DNA from: Pycnopodia helianthoides
Lineage: Eukaryota; Echinodermata; Asteroidea; Forcipulatida; Asteriidae
NCBI GenBank assembly: GCA_032158295.1
Contig: CM063243.1
Coordinates: 11,120,678-11,184,677, forward strand
Reading direction: 5' to 3'
DNA: 64,000 nucleotides
Part shown: positions 10,394 through 22,930 of the stretch, one piece after another
How the letters are laid out: every line of letters starts with the position of its first letter
Numbering within the stretch: position 1 is the first letter of the stretch
Notes under the pieces: model-generated
The model's database searches: none
What the model was told of the DNA's origin: nothing
Seen by the model: the letters and a program-made list of their open reading frames with translations, nothing else
Position numbers and translations under genes: made by a program

Positions 10394-10940
10394 GTGGTTC
10401 CTTTTTATGTTATTAAAATTATTACTATCATTGTCAGTTGTGGTATACAGGATATACACTTATTGAAATGGGTACACCTTGATGAACACGCGTTCGCCCC
10501 CTTAGGTACAGTTTTCTATGATTTTGATATGAGTTTGTACTTTATCTGTCCTATTACTTTTGGAGTCGCAACGTTATTAAACTGGCCCGAACATGGTAAC
10601 ACCGTACGTGACCCCAGTCCGGCACCAGTAAATGTACACCAATGTTGACTCAAAATCTCAGAAAATATGATATGCGATGGTACTTTGAAGTTTGAACACA
10701 CCATTTATCTCTGAATTGTTGAGACTTGAAAACAATCTGCACATCGGACAAGTGTACTTCATCTGTGTTCTTGATACTTGGGTTGGTATTGTGTTGCGCG
10801 GGATGAGCGGAGTGACAGGACCATTTGCAAATACACCGGAGGACCCTCTGACAGAAAACATTGTGTATCTGCACCATAATAAAGACACTTACCAATCAAT
10901 GGTATATCGTGTGGAGAGTCCTTCTGAAGTGGGACAGTGA
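10394..10940 (+). other. Two adjacent plus-strand open frames, possible decayed coding sequence
   Basis: Open frames at about 10394-10648 and 10692-10940 lie in different phases on the plus strand. The second contains GQVYFICVLDTWVGIVL and ends NKDTYQSMVYRVESPSEV, which looks protein-like. The first contains a potential exon (acceptor TATACAG, donor CCTTAG|gtacag, 10451-10503). A frameshifted fragment of a mobile-element gene is one reading; chance frames are another. No family recognised. Confidence 0.2.
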
Positions 10941-13900
10941 AAAATAGCCCCCCATTTATTGCCAATAAAATGATTTAAAAGAGTGAACACACTGTACAGA
11001 CAGCAGGCCCTAATGCTAACCACACACAACAAGAAGTACACACAATTTTGCCATATAATGAGTACAGTGCAATCGAATTACCCCCATCCTTTTCAAAATA
11101 GCTTTGAAGAACACTCTGGTGAATTTTCAGATGCTCTTCAACTCATACTTCCGTTAAAACTGTACTGAATCAAATCAAACAATGTAAATTGTGATTTATT
11201 CAAAAGTGCAATTAAATATGGCGTAGTTATAGATTATAGTGGGGACAGCTTTTTGGGGTGAATTTGAATAGAAAATCAAAGTCACTTTAGCAAGGAGCTT
11301 GCTATCAGCAGCCTCAAACATGGTTACGAGTAATTTAAATCTTATATGTATAAAATTACAAATTTGGTTAATGAAATAAATCACATTTTATAAATCAATT
11401 CAAGGGGCAAAAAGAGAGGGGACATCCTTACAAGCATGGCGTTGTGCTCTCTGTCTGAATCTTGAGATAGCAATTCTGGGCATTACTGCAATATATAATT
11501 GACATGTGTAAACCGGTGGGTTTGGTCATGAATTGTTCCAAATCTTGGATAAAGAACTGCATGTGTGTAATACTTGACTGTATTGTGCCTGATACAAGGA
11601 CTCCCCCATAGAATTCTCCCCAAAATAGTTTGATACATTAAAAAGTCCCTCTAAGCTATCCAAAAAATTTGTTTTTAAATGAATAATAATAATAATAACA
11701 ATAGTAATAGTAAAAATAATAATAACTAAATACAAATTGTAAAGGGCCTTTAAGACATGACAGGTGCATGTACCTACAAATAAGTGCATGTAATATTTAC
11801 CATCTTTCCCTAAGTGGGTTGAAATAGTTGCCAATGTACTCACTAAAACATTATCAAAAAACATCTGAAAACCAATTCATGAAAACCAATTCACTTCATG
11901 AAACCACTATTTCCACCTAAAAAATATGAACGTTCAGACTTATGAAACTCTTCTTACAGAGTAAATATAAGAAGTACATCGAAATAAAGCCATGTCGGGG
12001 AGTTTCTTTTAGTTTCTTTTTATCTGTAATTCTAAATTTAGTTTCTGTATATTTTTATCTTTTGGTAATGACCACGGTTTGATACGCGTGGTTTGCTTTG
12101 CAAGATCCACAGTTTGGAATTTGATAATCCATTGACATATGAAACTTAATTTATCATCAGACTCCTAAATGGTCCCACCTTGCACGTAGACTCTCATCGC
12201 AAAGATAGCAAATACTGAGGGAGTATTGATAATCAATCCCATATTACATGTATACCTAATTGATTAGATGCAAGATCAAAGTCAAACACCCAAAGCTTGG
12301 TATACGAACCTACTACAAATATTGGTTGTGCACGAATGACACAGCTGCGTATTGTGTATTGTAATGACAACAACTAAACCAATGAGAATCGCGTGTTTTC
12401 GATTCGTCTACGGTAGATAGCATCACAAGACCTCCTATCTACCTGGTGAACGCCAGGCCCCCATAGTCAGGAGAATTTGTCCAGGCACAATCTGTGGTGA
12501 TATTTGCTCTCTGCAATCTTTGTCTGCAGTTTGATATGGGTTAAGGAGGAATTGCCCGGACACACAATATCGACACAGGCTGTTCGATTATGTACACGAA
12601 GAGTTCCTTCTTTTGTTAAAAAGAGTCGGTTACTCAGATTTATCTGCGCGACGTACAACCATTATAAAGTTGTCAACACTATACGTCAAACAATTAAAAT
12701 CGCAGACGATTTCTCTAGTGCACTCCCCTGTCAACCCGCCTAAAAATGTAATAACATTGTAAAACCTACAGAAAGTAGGTTTATTGACGGAATTCAACAG
12801 TTATCATGCGTGTAGGTCAATGTCTACAGTGGACAATATAAATTTGAATAAGTTATGGCGCCCTACCAGTATTATGATTCGAGTGACCTCATTTTCGGGT
12901 CATCTTTTATTAGTTCAATGGCTTGCAGCAACAGGTGAGATGTTATCAGTGAGACAGGTGTGGTTAGTTCAATCAACGGGTATATAAACGGCCTATGTCT
13001 ATACAGTACAAGGGGTTTCAAGTTTATCTGCTTGACGGACTTGCTACTGTGGGTTCCCCACCGAGCTTACTGTACCTATGTAGCCAAGTGTGAGATAACT
13101 TTTACTTGAAGTAACTCCGAATCGAAGCCATCTTGAAAGCGACAGATTTATAGTGGATGTAATCACGGCAGTGTCAGATTTCTTGGGATCAATAATAGCA
13201 TGCTAACTCATGAACAACATTGAATTCCTAAATAACATACCGTAATCAATCATAAGCAGTTTGATAAGGTGAATCTGTAATGCATGTCTGTTGTAGAAAA
13301 GTGTGGGTTTGGTTTGTTTTTTGCGCATCTGTATTCCATTCCATGTTTTCCCCACGAACTCATAATATCAACATTTTTACAAGGTTTGATGTTATTAAAC
13401 CCTCACAAATCTTACCAGTCAAACTTAGCTCTAAAAATTTTAACGGGTCGGCATTTTTACTGTAGGCCTAGTTATAACATTTTGGTTTGGTTTATTACAG
13501 GGTTGCTTATGACACAGAACAAACAAAAAGTGTTTGTGGGCAGATTTTTGTATGTCAACATTTTCCCGTATGTCCCCTTTATGTTACAGAGGTCTGTTCC
13601 TTTATGGGATTCAATGGGTCAAGAGATGGGTGGAGGACATCAAGTGGGTGGGGAGGGTTTCGAGGTGGTAGGGGTTCCTCTAATCCCCGATTAATCCACT
13701 GCATCAGATAGCAGTGGAAAAGGGGGACGACATTTCGTCTTAAACGCCATCTGATAGACTTGAACAAATCTTGTTGATTGATGATTTTATGTTGTAATTG
13801 CCAAACGACCGTCGACAGCCTAGAGTTTATGCCATCACATGAAACAGACGTATTCAGGAAGGGTCTATATCGGATTATACCAGTCATGTGTATTAAAACA

Positions 13901-15324
13901 AATTATGTCCCAACTTGAGCAGAGTAAGCGGACATATTCATTTTGGTAAAGGATCAACCTAGAGGGGACAATGTAATAATAAATATGCAAAACAATAATA
14001 CACTACAGTCAATAATAATAGTTCGCTTGTAGGTCGTTGTTTTGTGAATCTACGTTGTTTATCGTCAACTCTGTGTGTGAAATCTCTTCACTTAGTGACT
14101 CGACCTTCATGGGTTGGTTTAAAGTAAGTGTGCAATGTATATTATTATTACGTGCACATGATTGTATTAGTCATCAAACGGATACAGACTAGAATATTAC
14201 ATAGCGAAAATGTACACATAGTTTGGAACAATTTATCATTCCAGTCATTTAACTCTTTAAAAACTTATGCTGTGATAAGTTTTTAAAAGCTGATTGCAAA
14301 ATTGATCAATGTTTAAAATCAAAGTATCTTGTGTAACGATCACTTTAAAAAGAATCAGATTGAACCCAAAGTTGACACAAATATAAAAAAAAATCACTTA
14401 TACTAAGTGTATTTTTACTTCATTTTGTGAGCGCACCTTTAACGTTTAAGGTACTTTAGAATTGCTCATCAAACTGACCATTTGACACATTCTCTGTCAG
14501 TCAAGACTCATGGATTGACTCAAGGGTTTGGACTCGCACCTATTCAGGGCCTCATTCTCTCACCCACCTTAGCCACAGCTCGTTATATTAGAGTGTTGAC
14601 CGTTAATACTCCATAACTGTATGGTGTGCCACAAAGACCCTGCTCTCAGTGGGACACCACATTCAACGGCTTGTACAAAGGCCACGGGCGATAAATTTCA
14701 CACATTATAAATACTCCGTTTATAACCATTGCCCACTGGTAGACTTATTCAGGAAATCACATCCGTTTTCGTTTTGATAACATGAAATGAGAAGAAAGTT
14801 ATCTTGTTACCGGTCTTTTAGGGTCATTATTAGCTCTAAATTTAAATTATAACTTCCCTTACTTTTTGATCACTCTCTGAATTGTTTTGATATACAGTGA
14901 TTCCACTTTTGTTTATAATCCTCTCGAGAAACCAACAACTCTATTCACGATTTAGTTTTGAATAATTATTTCTTCCCCGTAAATAAACAGTTTGTTTAAT
15001 TTGCTGCTTTATAAACATTGCACAAGTTGTAAGACGTAAAAACTTCTTTGCTTTCATCTCGAAATGCTTTTATTATTGTTCACAAAAATATTTTCATCAG
15101 CACGGTCTAAAACTATAACCGTCATGATCGCAATGCTATCCTAGAACCAACATGTAACATAAAATCGCGATGAAATCGTTTAGAAAGATATTATTATACA
15201 ATTTAAATAAACCCTCGAGTACATCCTCCATGATATAAACTGATGTTTATCACATTCGCGTAAAAAGAAAAAGATTCTTACCCATCCGGTAATTTGTTTA
15301 CATTTTTCTCTCGCCGTTTGAGTA
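10941..15324. other. Intergenic, no gene seen
   Basis: AT-rich non-repetitive DNA. A short imperfect (AAT)n/(TAG)n microsatellite is at about 11685-11730. The longest plus-strand frame (13284-13694) lacks splice support and ends in low-complexity Gly/Val text. Confidence 0.4.
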
Positions 15325-15670
15325 TTGTACAGCGCCCAAGAAAAGAAGAAAAACCAATCTTTGAGACGTGATCATATCCCGGGGCCTCCCGCTGGGTCTG
15401 TTTTGGCCCCCGTTTTACGCGTAGATCGTCTCCACTTTACGGAAACAATAAGGAATGGACAAAATAGAGCGGTGCAGGTGGCTGGGCCATTGTACCCACC
15501 ACAAAAGAACGATTTGCGATTGTGACAACCAAATTAAAGAGGACAAGTATGCCGAGGCTTCGGTAGAAGAAGACCCCGGGCCCAAAGTGACAGGCTCCGG
15601 CAGCTCGCCATGGGAGCCCGGATTCATGAAAGCCGAGGAACAGTTGTGGGGCTTGGATTAGTGAGGATAA
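15325..15670. promoter_or_regulatory. GC-richer island, candidate enhancer
   Basis: The GC content is clearly higher than its flanks. It contains a compact group of motifs at about 15440-15500: ACAATA (Sox-like), GGAATG (TEAD-like) and GCAGGTGG (E-box). Overlapping short frames run through it, but I see no splice sites or protein family. Motif matches alone are weak evidence. Confidence 0.25.
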
Positions 15671-17813
15671 ATGCATAGATCATTTGCCGATATCAGCTTG
15701 GATTGTCGTTTTCATATAGTTGAGTTTTCTTTCATTGGACATGTAGCAGCAGCGCATATATACAGTACATGATCACAACCCTCTTCACAACTCCTAGACG
15801 AGTTGATGGGCTTGTCTTCAGCCTTGTTTTACTGTTAAGAGTTTGTGACACGTGGTAGACAACAATAAGTCAAGCATTAAGACGAGATACACAGACTATT
15901 TCCACTTCAGTGCCAGTGTCTTCCAATCTAATCTATTTGCCCCTCATGTTGAATTCCCTAATCACCAAACAGTCCACGTGTTGTGTATTGAGTGGAGACA
16001 ATGGCTTGTCTTGAAGATGAACCAACATTAAGACGCGGTTTGGATATTAAAAGGTATTGCTCAAGTTGGTTTTGTGAACTTTTTTTATAATAATAACAAT
16101 TATTTAAATATTATATCGACTGTCCCGAATACAGTGTGAACTTGAATGCAACATACACTACGGAGCACAGCGTATTTTTGCCGTCATTTATATAGCTTGT
16201 GCTTTTTGGCCAGATCTTAAACTAGGTTACTTCGTCGTCAATGGTTTCAACATGGAGTCCCGTGACTAATTACTACGTCAAACCATAAAGAAAGGACCAC
16301 GGTCGAATAGTTGTAATGGTGATCAGGGTTGTGGGTTTTTCTGAAAGATCAAGGTAATCATTTTTTTGTGAATTCTCACTAAATTAAAAAAAAAAGCCAT
16401 AAAGTGCCACTTTTACCCTTTCACTGGGTCAGTGTCATTGTGCACGTTAATTTGAGCATGAACCACTATCCAGACACTATTATAACGCACAGTGTCATAG
16501 TTCTGAGTATTTCCTTGTTGATTGAACATAAGCCGATCTTAATCAAACTGTTGACTGGAAGGTCTGTCTCGGTAAAAAGGGGGCAACAAACTATACACCT
16601 CATTATCAAGCCGCCCGTCAAAATGCGAGCACCATAAGAACCATTGCGGTACCGTTGTCCTAGGCCGATTGTTTCGCACAACTAAAGCTAGGACATAACC
16701 TCACCAACCATAGGCTTCAACTTGCTTTTTTAATTATTACTTTTCATGATCCCCCTTCAGAGCGTTGACGAACTTAATCACCTGTATTGTTTGTATTTGA
16801 ATCGGTTAATGATTGGTACGGCTGTGGCCGTGTATCATGAGCTCTATGCCGGTCTTAATAATTATGGTAGGTGTCTGAATTATAAACGCGGCGGTCATCA
16901 CCGGCTGACACCCTCATAGTACGCGGGCGCGAGGCGTTTCGTAGACCGCCTCAAGGTCCTCAGACGCTCGCTCTCGTGAAACCTCGGCTTCACTGGTCGT
17001 GATATCCCTATATAGACGTACCCCCCGCTGAGGAATCGCTCTAAATACATCCCATCGTCCGCATATAAGATGGTACACCAGGCTATTTTTATTGAGGCTA
17101 GAGTCATTGTGTTTTATGTTTAATTATGTCGGCGAAGGAAACACATTTTGCAGCATTGTTACGTTTGAATTGTCATGCATACGCTCGAAGAAAAAAGAAG
17201 AAGGATTTCATGAATATGTTGTGTGATGGCGAGCGTTAGTCCTCATAAAGCAACCTGAAGTAATTATTATTGGTTGAATATAATTGCTGACCAAGCATAA
17301 CACAGTCTGGTGTAATTTAAAATATTACCATGTAGGTGTGAACAGCGTTTCAAAGCACCCACTTTTTTCGGTTTAATCGATTTGAAGTAAACATTTAGGT
17401 CTATAGGCTATGACGTAAACGAAATACCTGACAAAACGTTAACCATTTTCTGTTTTTTTTTCCTCAAAACTTGACAACATAGTTTAAAGAAATTTCCAAG
17501 GGTTGGTTGTATGGTGTGTATATTTAAATCTAGAGGGTTGGAATGTATTCATTTAAAATAAAATAAAAATTAAACCAAAACAGTGGTGCATTCCAGTACC
17601 TTTTAATTGACCCTGGTGCCACACAGCAACAGGTCCAAATCCCAATGATACTTATAAACGAATCTTATCAGTGACTTGTAACGTTTTTGCCTTCACTATA
17701 AATGTTAAAATATTCTGGAGAACATACAGATGTTGTTTCATCGACCGCTTTCATCAACAAATTGTCAACTTCATCAATTATTATGCTGCTCATTCATCAG
17801 TGCTACAGCACAG
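15671..17813. other. Intergenic with GC-richer island at 16860-17110
   Basis: Mostly AT-rich. The stretch 16860-17110 is unusually CpG-rich (ACGCGGGCGCGAGGCG and similar) without coding or repeat signs and may be regulatory. Confidence 0.25.
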
Positions 17814-18204
17814 TTATAGGAACATTACAGAATTGGTTTTTGCTAACAAAACAGTTGCTGGCAGTGTAAACACTTTATTTAATCCACCATATACATAAAC
17901 TGACCATAGAGCTCTATGAACTGACAAACCTGTAGAAGTTTGAGATCGATCGGCCATCTGGTTCACGAGAAAATAGTGAAAAACCGATTACACATTTGCA
18001 TGAAATCATATAGATTCAACAAATGAATAAAACGCTCACTGAGCAATAAACTCCAATCGGAAAATTAGTTTATTCATTTCTCATCAAATATGGCATTTTA
18101 GACAGAAATATTTCAAGGGATGTTTTCTACTATCATCATCATCAAAATCATCAAAAAGTATATTTTACAAGTTCTTTTCTTACCAATTCTGTAATGTTCC
18201 TTTA
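17814..18204. repeat. MITE-like element, diverged copy of the 2094-2484 family
   Basis: Terminal inverted repeat AGGAACATTACAGAATTGGT at the left (17818) and its complement ACCAATTCTGTAATGTTCCT at the right. The interior shares GACAAACCTGTAGAAGTTT and ATAGTGAAAAACC with the element at 2094-2484, in the same orientation. Confidence 0.7.
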
Positions 18205-19150
18205 AGACAGCACAGTTAAGACAGTACGTAATCCAAGCTTGCTTTAACATCTTTAATTATTCAGAGTAATATAGTTTCCCCATTGAATTTATATAGCTTT
18301 TTTATAGGGAATTTGCAGCAGAATCATGAAGCTTATGTTCGTAGACAAATCCGTATTGCATCCTGATACGTTTCATTAATTCAGTGTCTTCAGTTAAGTC
18401 TACCTCCACTGCCCGAAGGATTTTATTACTCTTCCCTGAAGAAAAACACAGCAAAGCCAACATGCTTTGCTTAAAGTTACACAAGAGAATGACATTCAAC
18501 AAACAACATGCACTGGACAAAAATAAAGCAAAAAGATCACGGCAGGAGCGGCCATAACCAAAGTAAACAGTTTATTTGGTTTCAGTCGTAAAACAATGGG
18601 ATATGGTTCCATTTGGTTTTGTATAATCACCAGTTTGTGCCCATCGGACTACTAACATGATGTTTATAGATTACTGTTAAATACGCTAATATAATCAAGT
18701 CTAACGAGACAAGTGTCAATCTTCAACTTAAGATCTGAAACGTAACGGACAGAGTTGTTAGACACGCTAATTAAAACACGGATGTGCATCTTCTAAATAC
18801 CGAATTAAGCAGAGGTCTTGATGAACCATTTGAGAAGGGGGATGGGTAATGATATACAATTGATAAACTGTTCATTGATTCTAAATGACCGTTTTTCTTA
18901 CTTCTTAATCGCCTAGATTGTTTTCCCGTCATTACTGGACAGGTGAGTCTTAATGAATTGGATGGACAATTGTGGTTGGGCATAAACAACATCTTTAATG
19001 CGCGATAAATGTGTACAATGAGTGTCACTCCGACACGTCAAGAGATCTACTCGAGCTCTTTTACTGCAGATCTGTATATCTCTCACCACCGTTGCGTACT
19101 TTATTCCAGTCGCTTGAAAACTGTGGGTAATTTAACAGACATTTTAATTG
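18205..19150. other. Intergenic, no gene seen
   Basis: AT-rich sequence with no recognised exon, repeat or RNA gene. Confidence 0.35.
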
Positions 19151-19369
19151 GGGACATTTCCCGACCTGAATGCTTGACTAGCATGACTTCAGTTCGAATC
19201 TAGAAGCCTGTTAATTAGAATGCAAGATTTGCATCACAAAATTCGGATGCAGGAATGTGTCTATACTCTCTGAGTTTTTGAGGAAAAAACACGTGAACGT
19301 TGGGAACATTTCCCGACCTGAAAGCTTGACTAGAATGACTTCAGCTCAAATCTAGAAGCCTGTTAATTT
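19151..19369 (+). repeat. Direct duplication, about 67-bp unit, 151 bp apart
   Basis: A segment starting GGGACATTTCCCGACCTG at about 19151 recurs as GGGAACATTTCCCGACCTG at about 19301. Each runs about 67 bp to TCTAGAAGCCTGTTAATT. The spacer (TGTGTCTATACTCTCTGAG) recurs in diverged form at about 19620-19640. This is a local segmental duplication, not a microsatellite. Confidence 0.75.
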
Positions 19370-21214
19370 ATCCTTACGAAGCTGAACCCTCTCTGCGAAC
19401 TGTCCTCTTTGTATTGCTAAAAGTGAACTAGTCTTTAGGCCTAATGAGTGCGAATGTTGCAAACTACTTTGGAAAGGTTTAATTTCAATAGCATGCACAA
19501 AAAGTGTGGGGAAATCATGAAAAAACCGAACACCCCGCACGAAGTTAAAAAGCGGGCTGTGATTGTTCTTGTGTCAATACTGATATGGAATTCAAGGTTT
19601 CATCACATTTGATGCAGCATTGTGTCTACTCTTTGAATTTTTTGAGAAAATACGGGAGTGAGCGAATGGTACAAAACGAAGATTGTAATTGTCGATATTA
19701 AAATGTGCCAACACACGTGGCACAGCAGTTCTTATGTACAACACAACCCCTCGGCCCCAACCCGACTAGAATCAACTTTTATAATTAAGCATTATTGTGT
19801 GTGATGAAAGGCCGATGCTTATTGTCTCCTCAAAAGTTTGAGGTAAATTGTGTCCTGTTGTGTGCTATGTGTAACCGTACGTGCTCATAACATCATTGCT
19901 TTATTATTGCAGGTCGGAAAGTTTATCCGTCATTATTGATACCATTGACGTTAGTCAATTTCAAAAATAGGAATGACATTTGGATAATGGTCTCCATAAG
20001 TGAATGAGTTGAGTTGAGTTCATACAATCTAGCCAATCAAAGAAATTCATTTTGGCTCCATTCACCGTGTTTGTATTAGGCTCGCTTATTTACCCCCAGA
20101 AGTAAACAGATAAGTTGCAGCCAGTTGGGTTCCTGTGCGTGAATGAAGTAATTTTCTCTCGCTGCAAACAAAACTAAATTCGACAATTGGCACATGCATG
20201 CGTCTATTCCATTTACCTGATTTAATACAGACCACCTGGGTTTTTGTGATTGCTGTATCACTGATTATAACAGCCCACACAAACGGCATATAGAGATAGC
20301 CAACCGAGCCGAGCGGACGACCAAATACAACTGCAGTAATTTACACTATCGGTTTCCCGAGCTAATGGCGTGGTTAGGACAGCGGGCAGTTTCCGGGTAG
20401 AATATGGCTTCTTATAATTATTGTCTTTTTCATTTTAGCTCCACGAATACCAACGGCCGTTGTATGTATTGATTTAGTACCTGTGACACATCGGGATGGG
20501 AAGAGAGCTTTTAAACAAAGAAGTTACGGTTCTGTCGATAACCTACCACTGCTATATCTTGGTAAAATGGTTAAGTAATAATATGCACTGTTGGATCTAC
20601 ACCTTCTGATAAAGATATCTTTGAACGCTCAGATTTAAGTAAATGTGTAGGAACAGTCGTCGAGTACACGGCAAATGAAACCGAATCTACAGGGGAGAAA
20701 TTAATACCATTGGGGGCCGGACTGCCATTTACCTGTACAGTAATGAGGTGCATGATGCTCACATTTTGCCCGATAGAGAAACACCCCGCTCTGAACATCA
20801 TATTTATTTTATTAATTTACCATGGGCAAGCGGGACTCCCGGGCAATCTTTCAGACCGGATGGAAAGTCTCGTCGTCCAGGCCTGTTATCTCTGTCCAGG
20901 CGCTAGGGACAGCTCCCGGTGATACGTGATACCGTTGAAGTCGCTTGGGTGAGCGTCGACTAGGTTGTGTGAAATCTCTCTTTTTTAAAAGTCTCAGAAA
21001 AGAAACAAAAATCCTTCCCAAAACTCATAGTATACGCAATAATCCGTGTCATCTTGTGATGAACTTTATTTAACGGTACACTAGAGTACGGTTTATACCT
21101 AAGATTTGAGATACAAGTGGTTAAAGGTTTGTTAGCTAAATCTAAATTAATCTTAATGAATTGTGGTGCAAAGAGGTGAGGTGGTGGTAAAGATTACGGA
21201 CATTTTGTATTATC
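19370..21214. other. Intergenic with a GC-richer island at 20690-20960
   Basis: No gene seen. Diverged remnants of the 19.2-kb duplication extend to about 19790. The 20690-20960 part is GC-richer and non-repetitive. Confidence 0.25.
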
Positions 21215-21323
21215 AAAAAATTAGTTAGTGGCCTGACGTTTCGACCCTAGCAGAGTCTTTATCTTTTAGCTTCAGAGAAAGACTCTGTTAGGGTCGAAAT
21301 GTCAGGCCACTAACTAATTTTTT
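21215..21323. repeat. Long hairpin: 46-bp arms, 17-bp loop
   Basis: The left arm 21215-21260 (AAAAAATTAGTTAGTGGCCT onward) and right arm 21278-21323 are reverse complements at 44 of 46 positions. The core is CTGACGTTTCGACCCTAGCA and its complement. Only 40-odd bases separate it from the tandem array that follows. I recall similar GGGTCGAAACGTCAGG sequences at the ends of retroelements, possibly Penelope-like, but cannot confirm this here. Confidence 0.8.
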
Positions 21324-21364
21324 GCATTATTTTATACTATAGGTCAATAATATTAATGGCTAAG

Positions 21365-22930
21365 TGAGTTCCGATGGTGAAGATGAGTGACGATAATAAT
21401 GGTGAAGTGAGTGACGATAATAACGGTGAGGTGAGTGACGATATATTAATGGTGAAGTGAGTGACGATAGGGAAGATGAGTGACGATACTAATGGTGAAG
21501 TGAGTGAAGATGAGTGACGATGATAATGGTGAAGTCAGTGACGGTGGTGAAGATGAGTGACGATAATACATTATATTGGTGACTGAGTTATGATGACTAA
21601 GATGAGCGATGAAGCGATATAGTGGTGAAGATGAGTGACGATAATAACGATGAAGATGCTTGTGACGATAATAATGGTGAAGTGAGTGACAAAATAACGG
21701 TGAAGCGAGTGACGATATAATATGGTGAAGTGAGTGACAGGGAAGATGACTGACGATAATAATGGTGAAGATGAGTGACGAAGATAATGGTGAAGATGAG
21801 TGACGATAATAATGGTGAAATTGCATGTGACGATAATAATGGTGAGGTGAGTGACGATAATATTAATGGTGAAGTGAGTGACGATAGGGAAGATGAGTGA
21901 CGATAATAATGGTGAAGTGAGTGAAGTGAGTGACGATGATAATGGTGAAGTGAGTGAAGATGTGACGATGAATTAATGGTGAGGTGAAGATGGAAAGAGT
22001 GACGATAATAATGGTGAAGTGAGTGAAGATGAGTGACGATAATAATGGTGAATATGAGTGACGATAATAATGGTGAAGTGAGTGAAGATGAGTGACGATG
22101 ATATTAATGGTGAAGTGAGTGACGATAGGGAAGATGAGTGACGATAATAATGGTGAAGTGAGTGAAGATGAGTGACGATGATAATGGTGAAGTCAGTGAC
22201 GGTGGTGAAGATGAGTGACGATAATACATTATATTGGTGACTGAGTTATGATGACTAAATGAGCGATGAAGCGATATAGTGGTGAAGATGAGTGACGATA
22301 ATAACGATGAAGATGCTTGTGACGATAATAATGGTGAAGTGAGTGACAAAATAACGGTGAAGGGAGTGACGATATAATATGGTGAAGTGAGTGACAGGGA
22401 AGATGACTGACGATAATAATGGTGAAGGATGAGTGACGAAGATAATGGTGAAGATGAGTGACGATAATAATGGTGAAATTGCATGTGACGATAATAATGG
22501 TGAGGTGAGTGACGATAATATTAATGGTGAAGTGAGTGACGATAGGGAAGATGAGTGACGATAATAATGGTGAAGTGAGTGAAGGTGAGTGACGATGATA
22601 ATGGTGAAGATGAGTGACGATAATAATGGTGAAGATGAGTGACGATAATAATGGTGAAGTGAGTGAAGATGAGTGACGATGATATTAATGGTGAAGTGAG
22701 TGACGATAGGGAAGATGAGTGACGATAATAATGGTGAAGATGAGTGACGATGATAATGGTGAAGATGAGTGACGATAATAATGGTGAAGTCAGTGACGGT
22801 GGTGAAGATGAGTAACCATAATACATAATAATGGTGACTGAGTTATGATGACTAAGATGAGTGATGACACGTTATAGTGGTGAAGATGAGTGACGATAAT
22901 AACGATGAAGATGAGTGACCGTACATTGCA
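21365..22930 (+). repeat. Tandem array of GGTGAAGATGAGTGACGATAATAAT-type units with higher-order structure
   Basis: About 1.6 kb of variants of a roughly 24-25 bp unit built from GGTGAAG, GAGTGACGAT and AATAAT blocks. The segments around 21446-21826 and 22104-22484 are near copies 658 bp apart, so a multi-unit block was itself duplicated. Open frames on the minus strand (His/Ser/Tyr-rich repeats) are a by-product of the repeat. Edges decay gradually to about 23060. Confidence 0.9.

Noticed and set aside
13284..13694. 136-codon plus-strand frame
   Set aside because: Mixed composition with a Gly-rich tail, no splice support, overlapping frames equally open.
15325..15670. Overlapping plus and minus frames as a small gene
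   Set aside because: Open in several frames because of GC content, with no domain and no splice sites.
21446..22826. Minus-strand frames of 101-126 codons rich in His, Ser and Tyr
   Set aside because: They are translations of the tandem repeat and repeat with it; no splice or start context.
21365..22930. CRISPR array
   Set aside because: Units are contiguous variants with no unique spacers, in a eukaryotic context.
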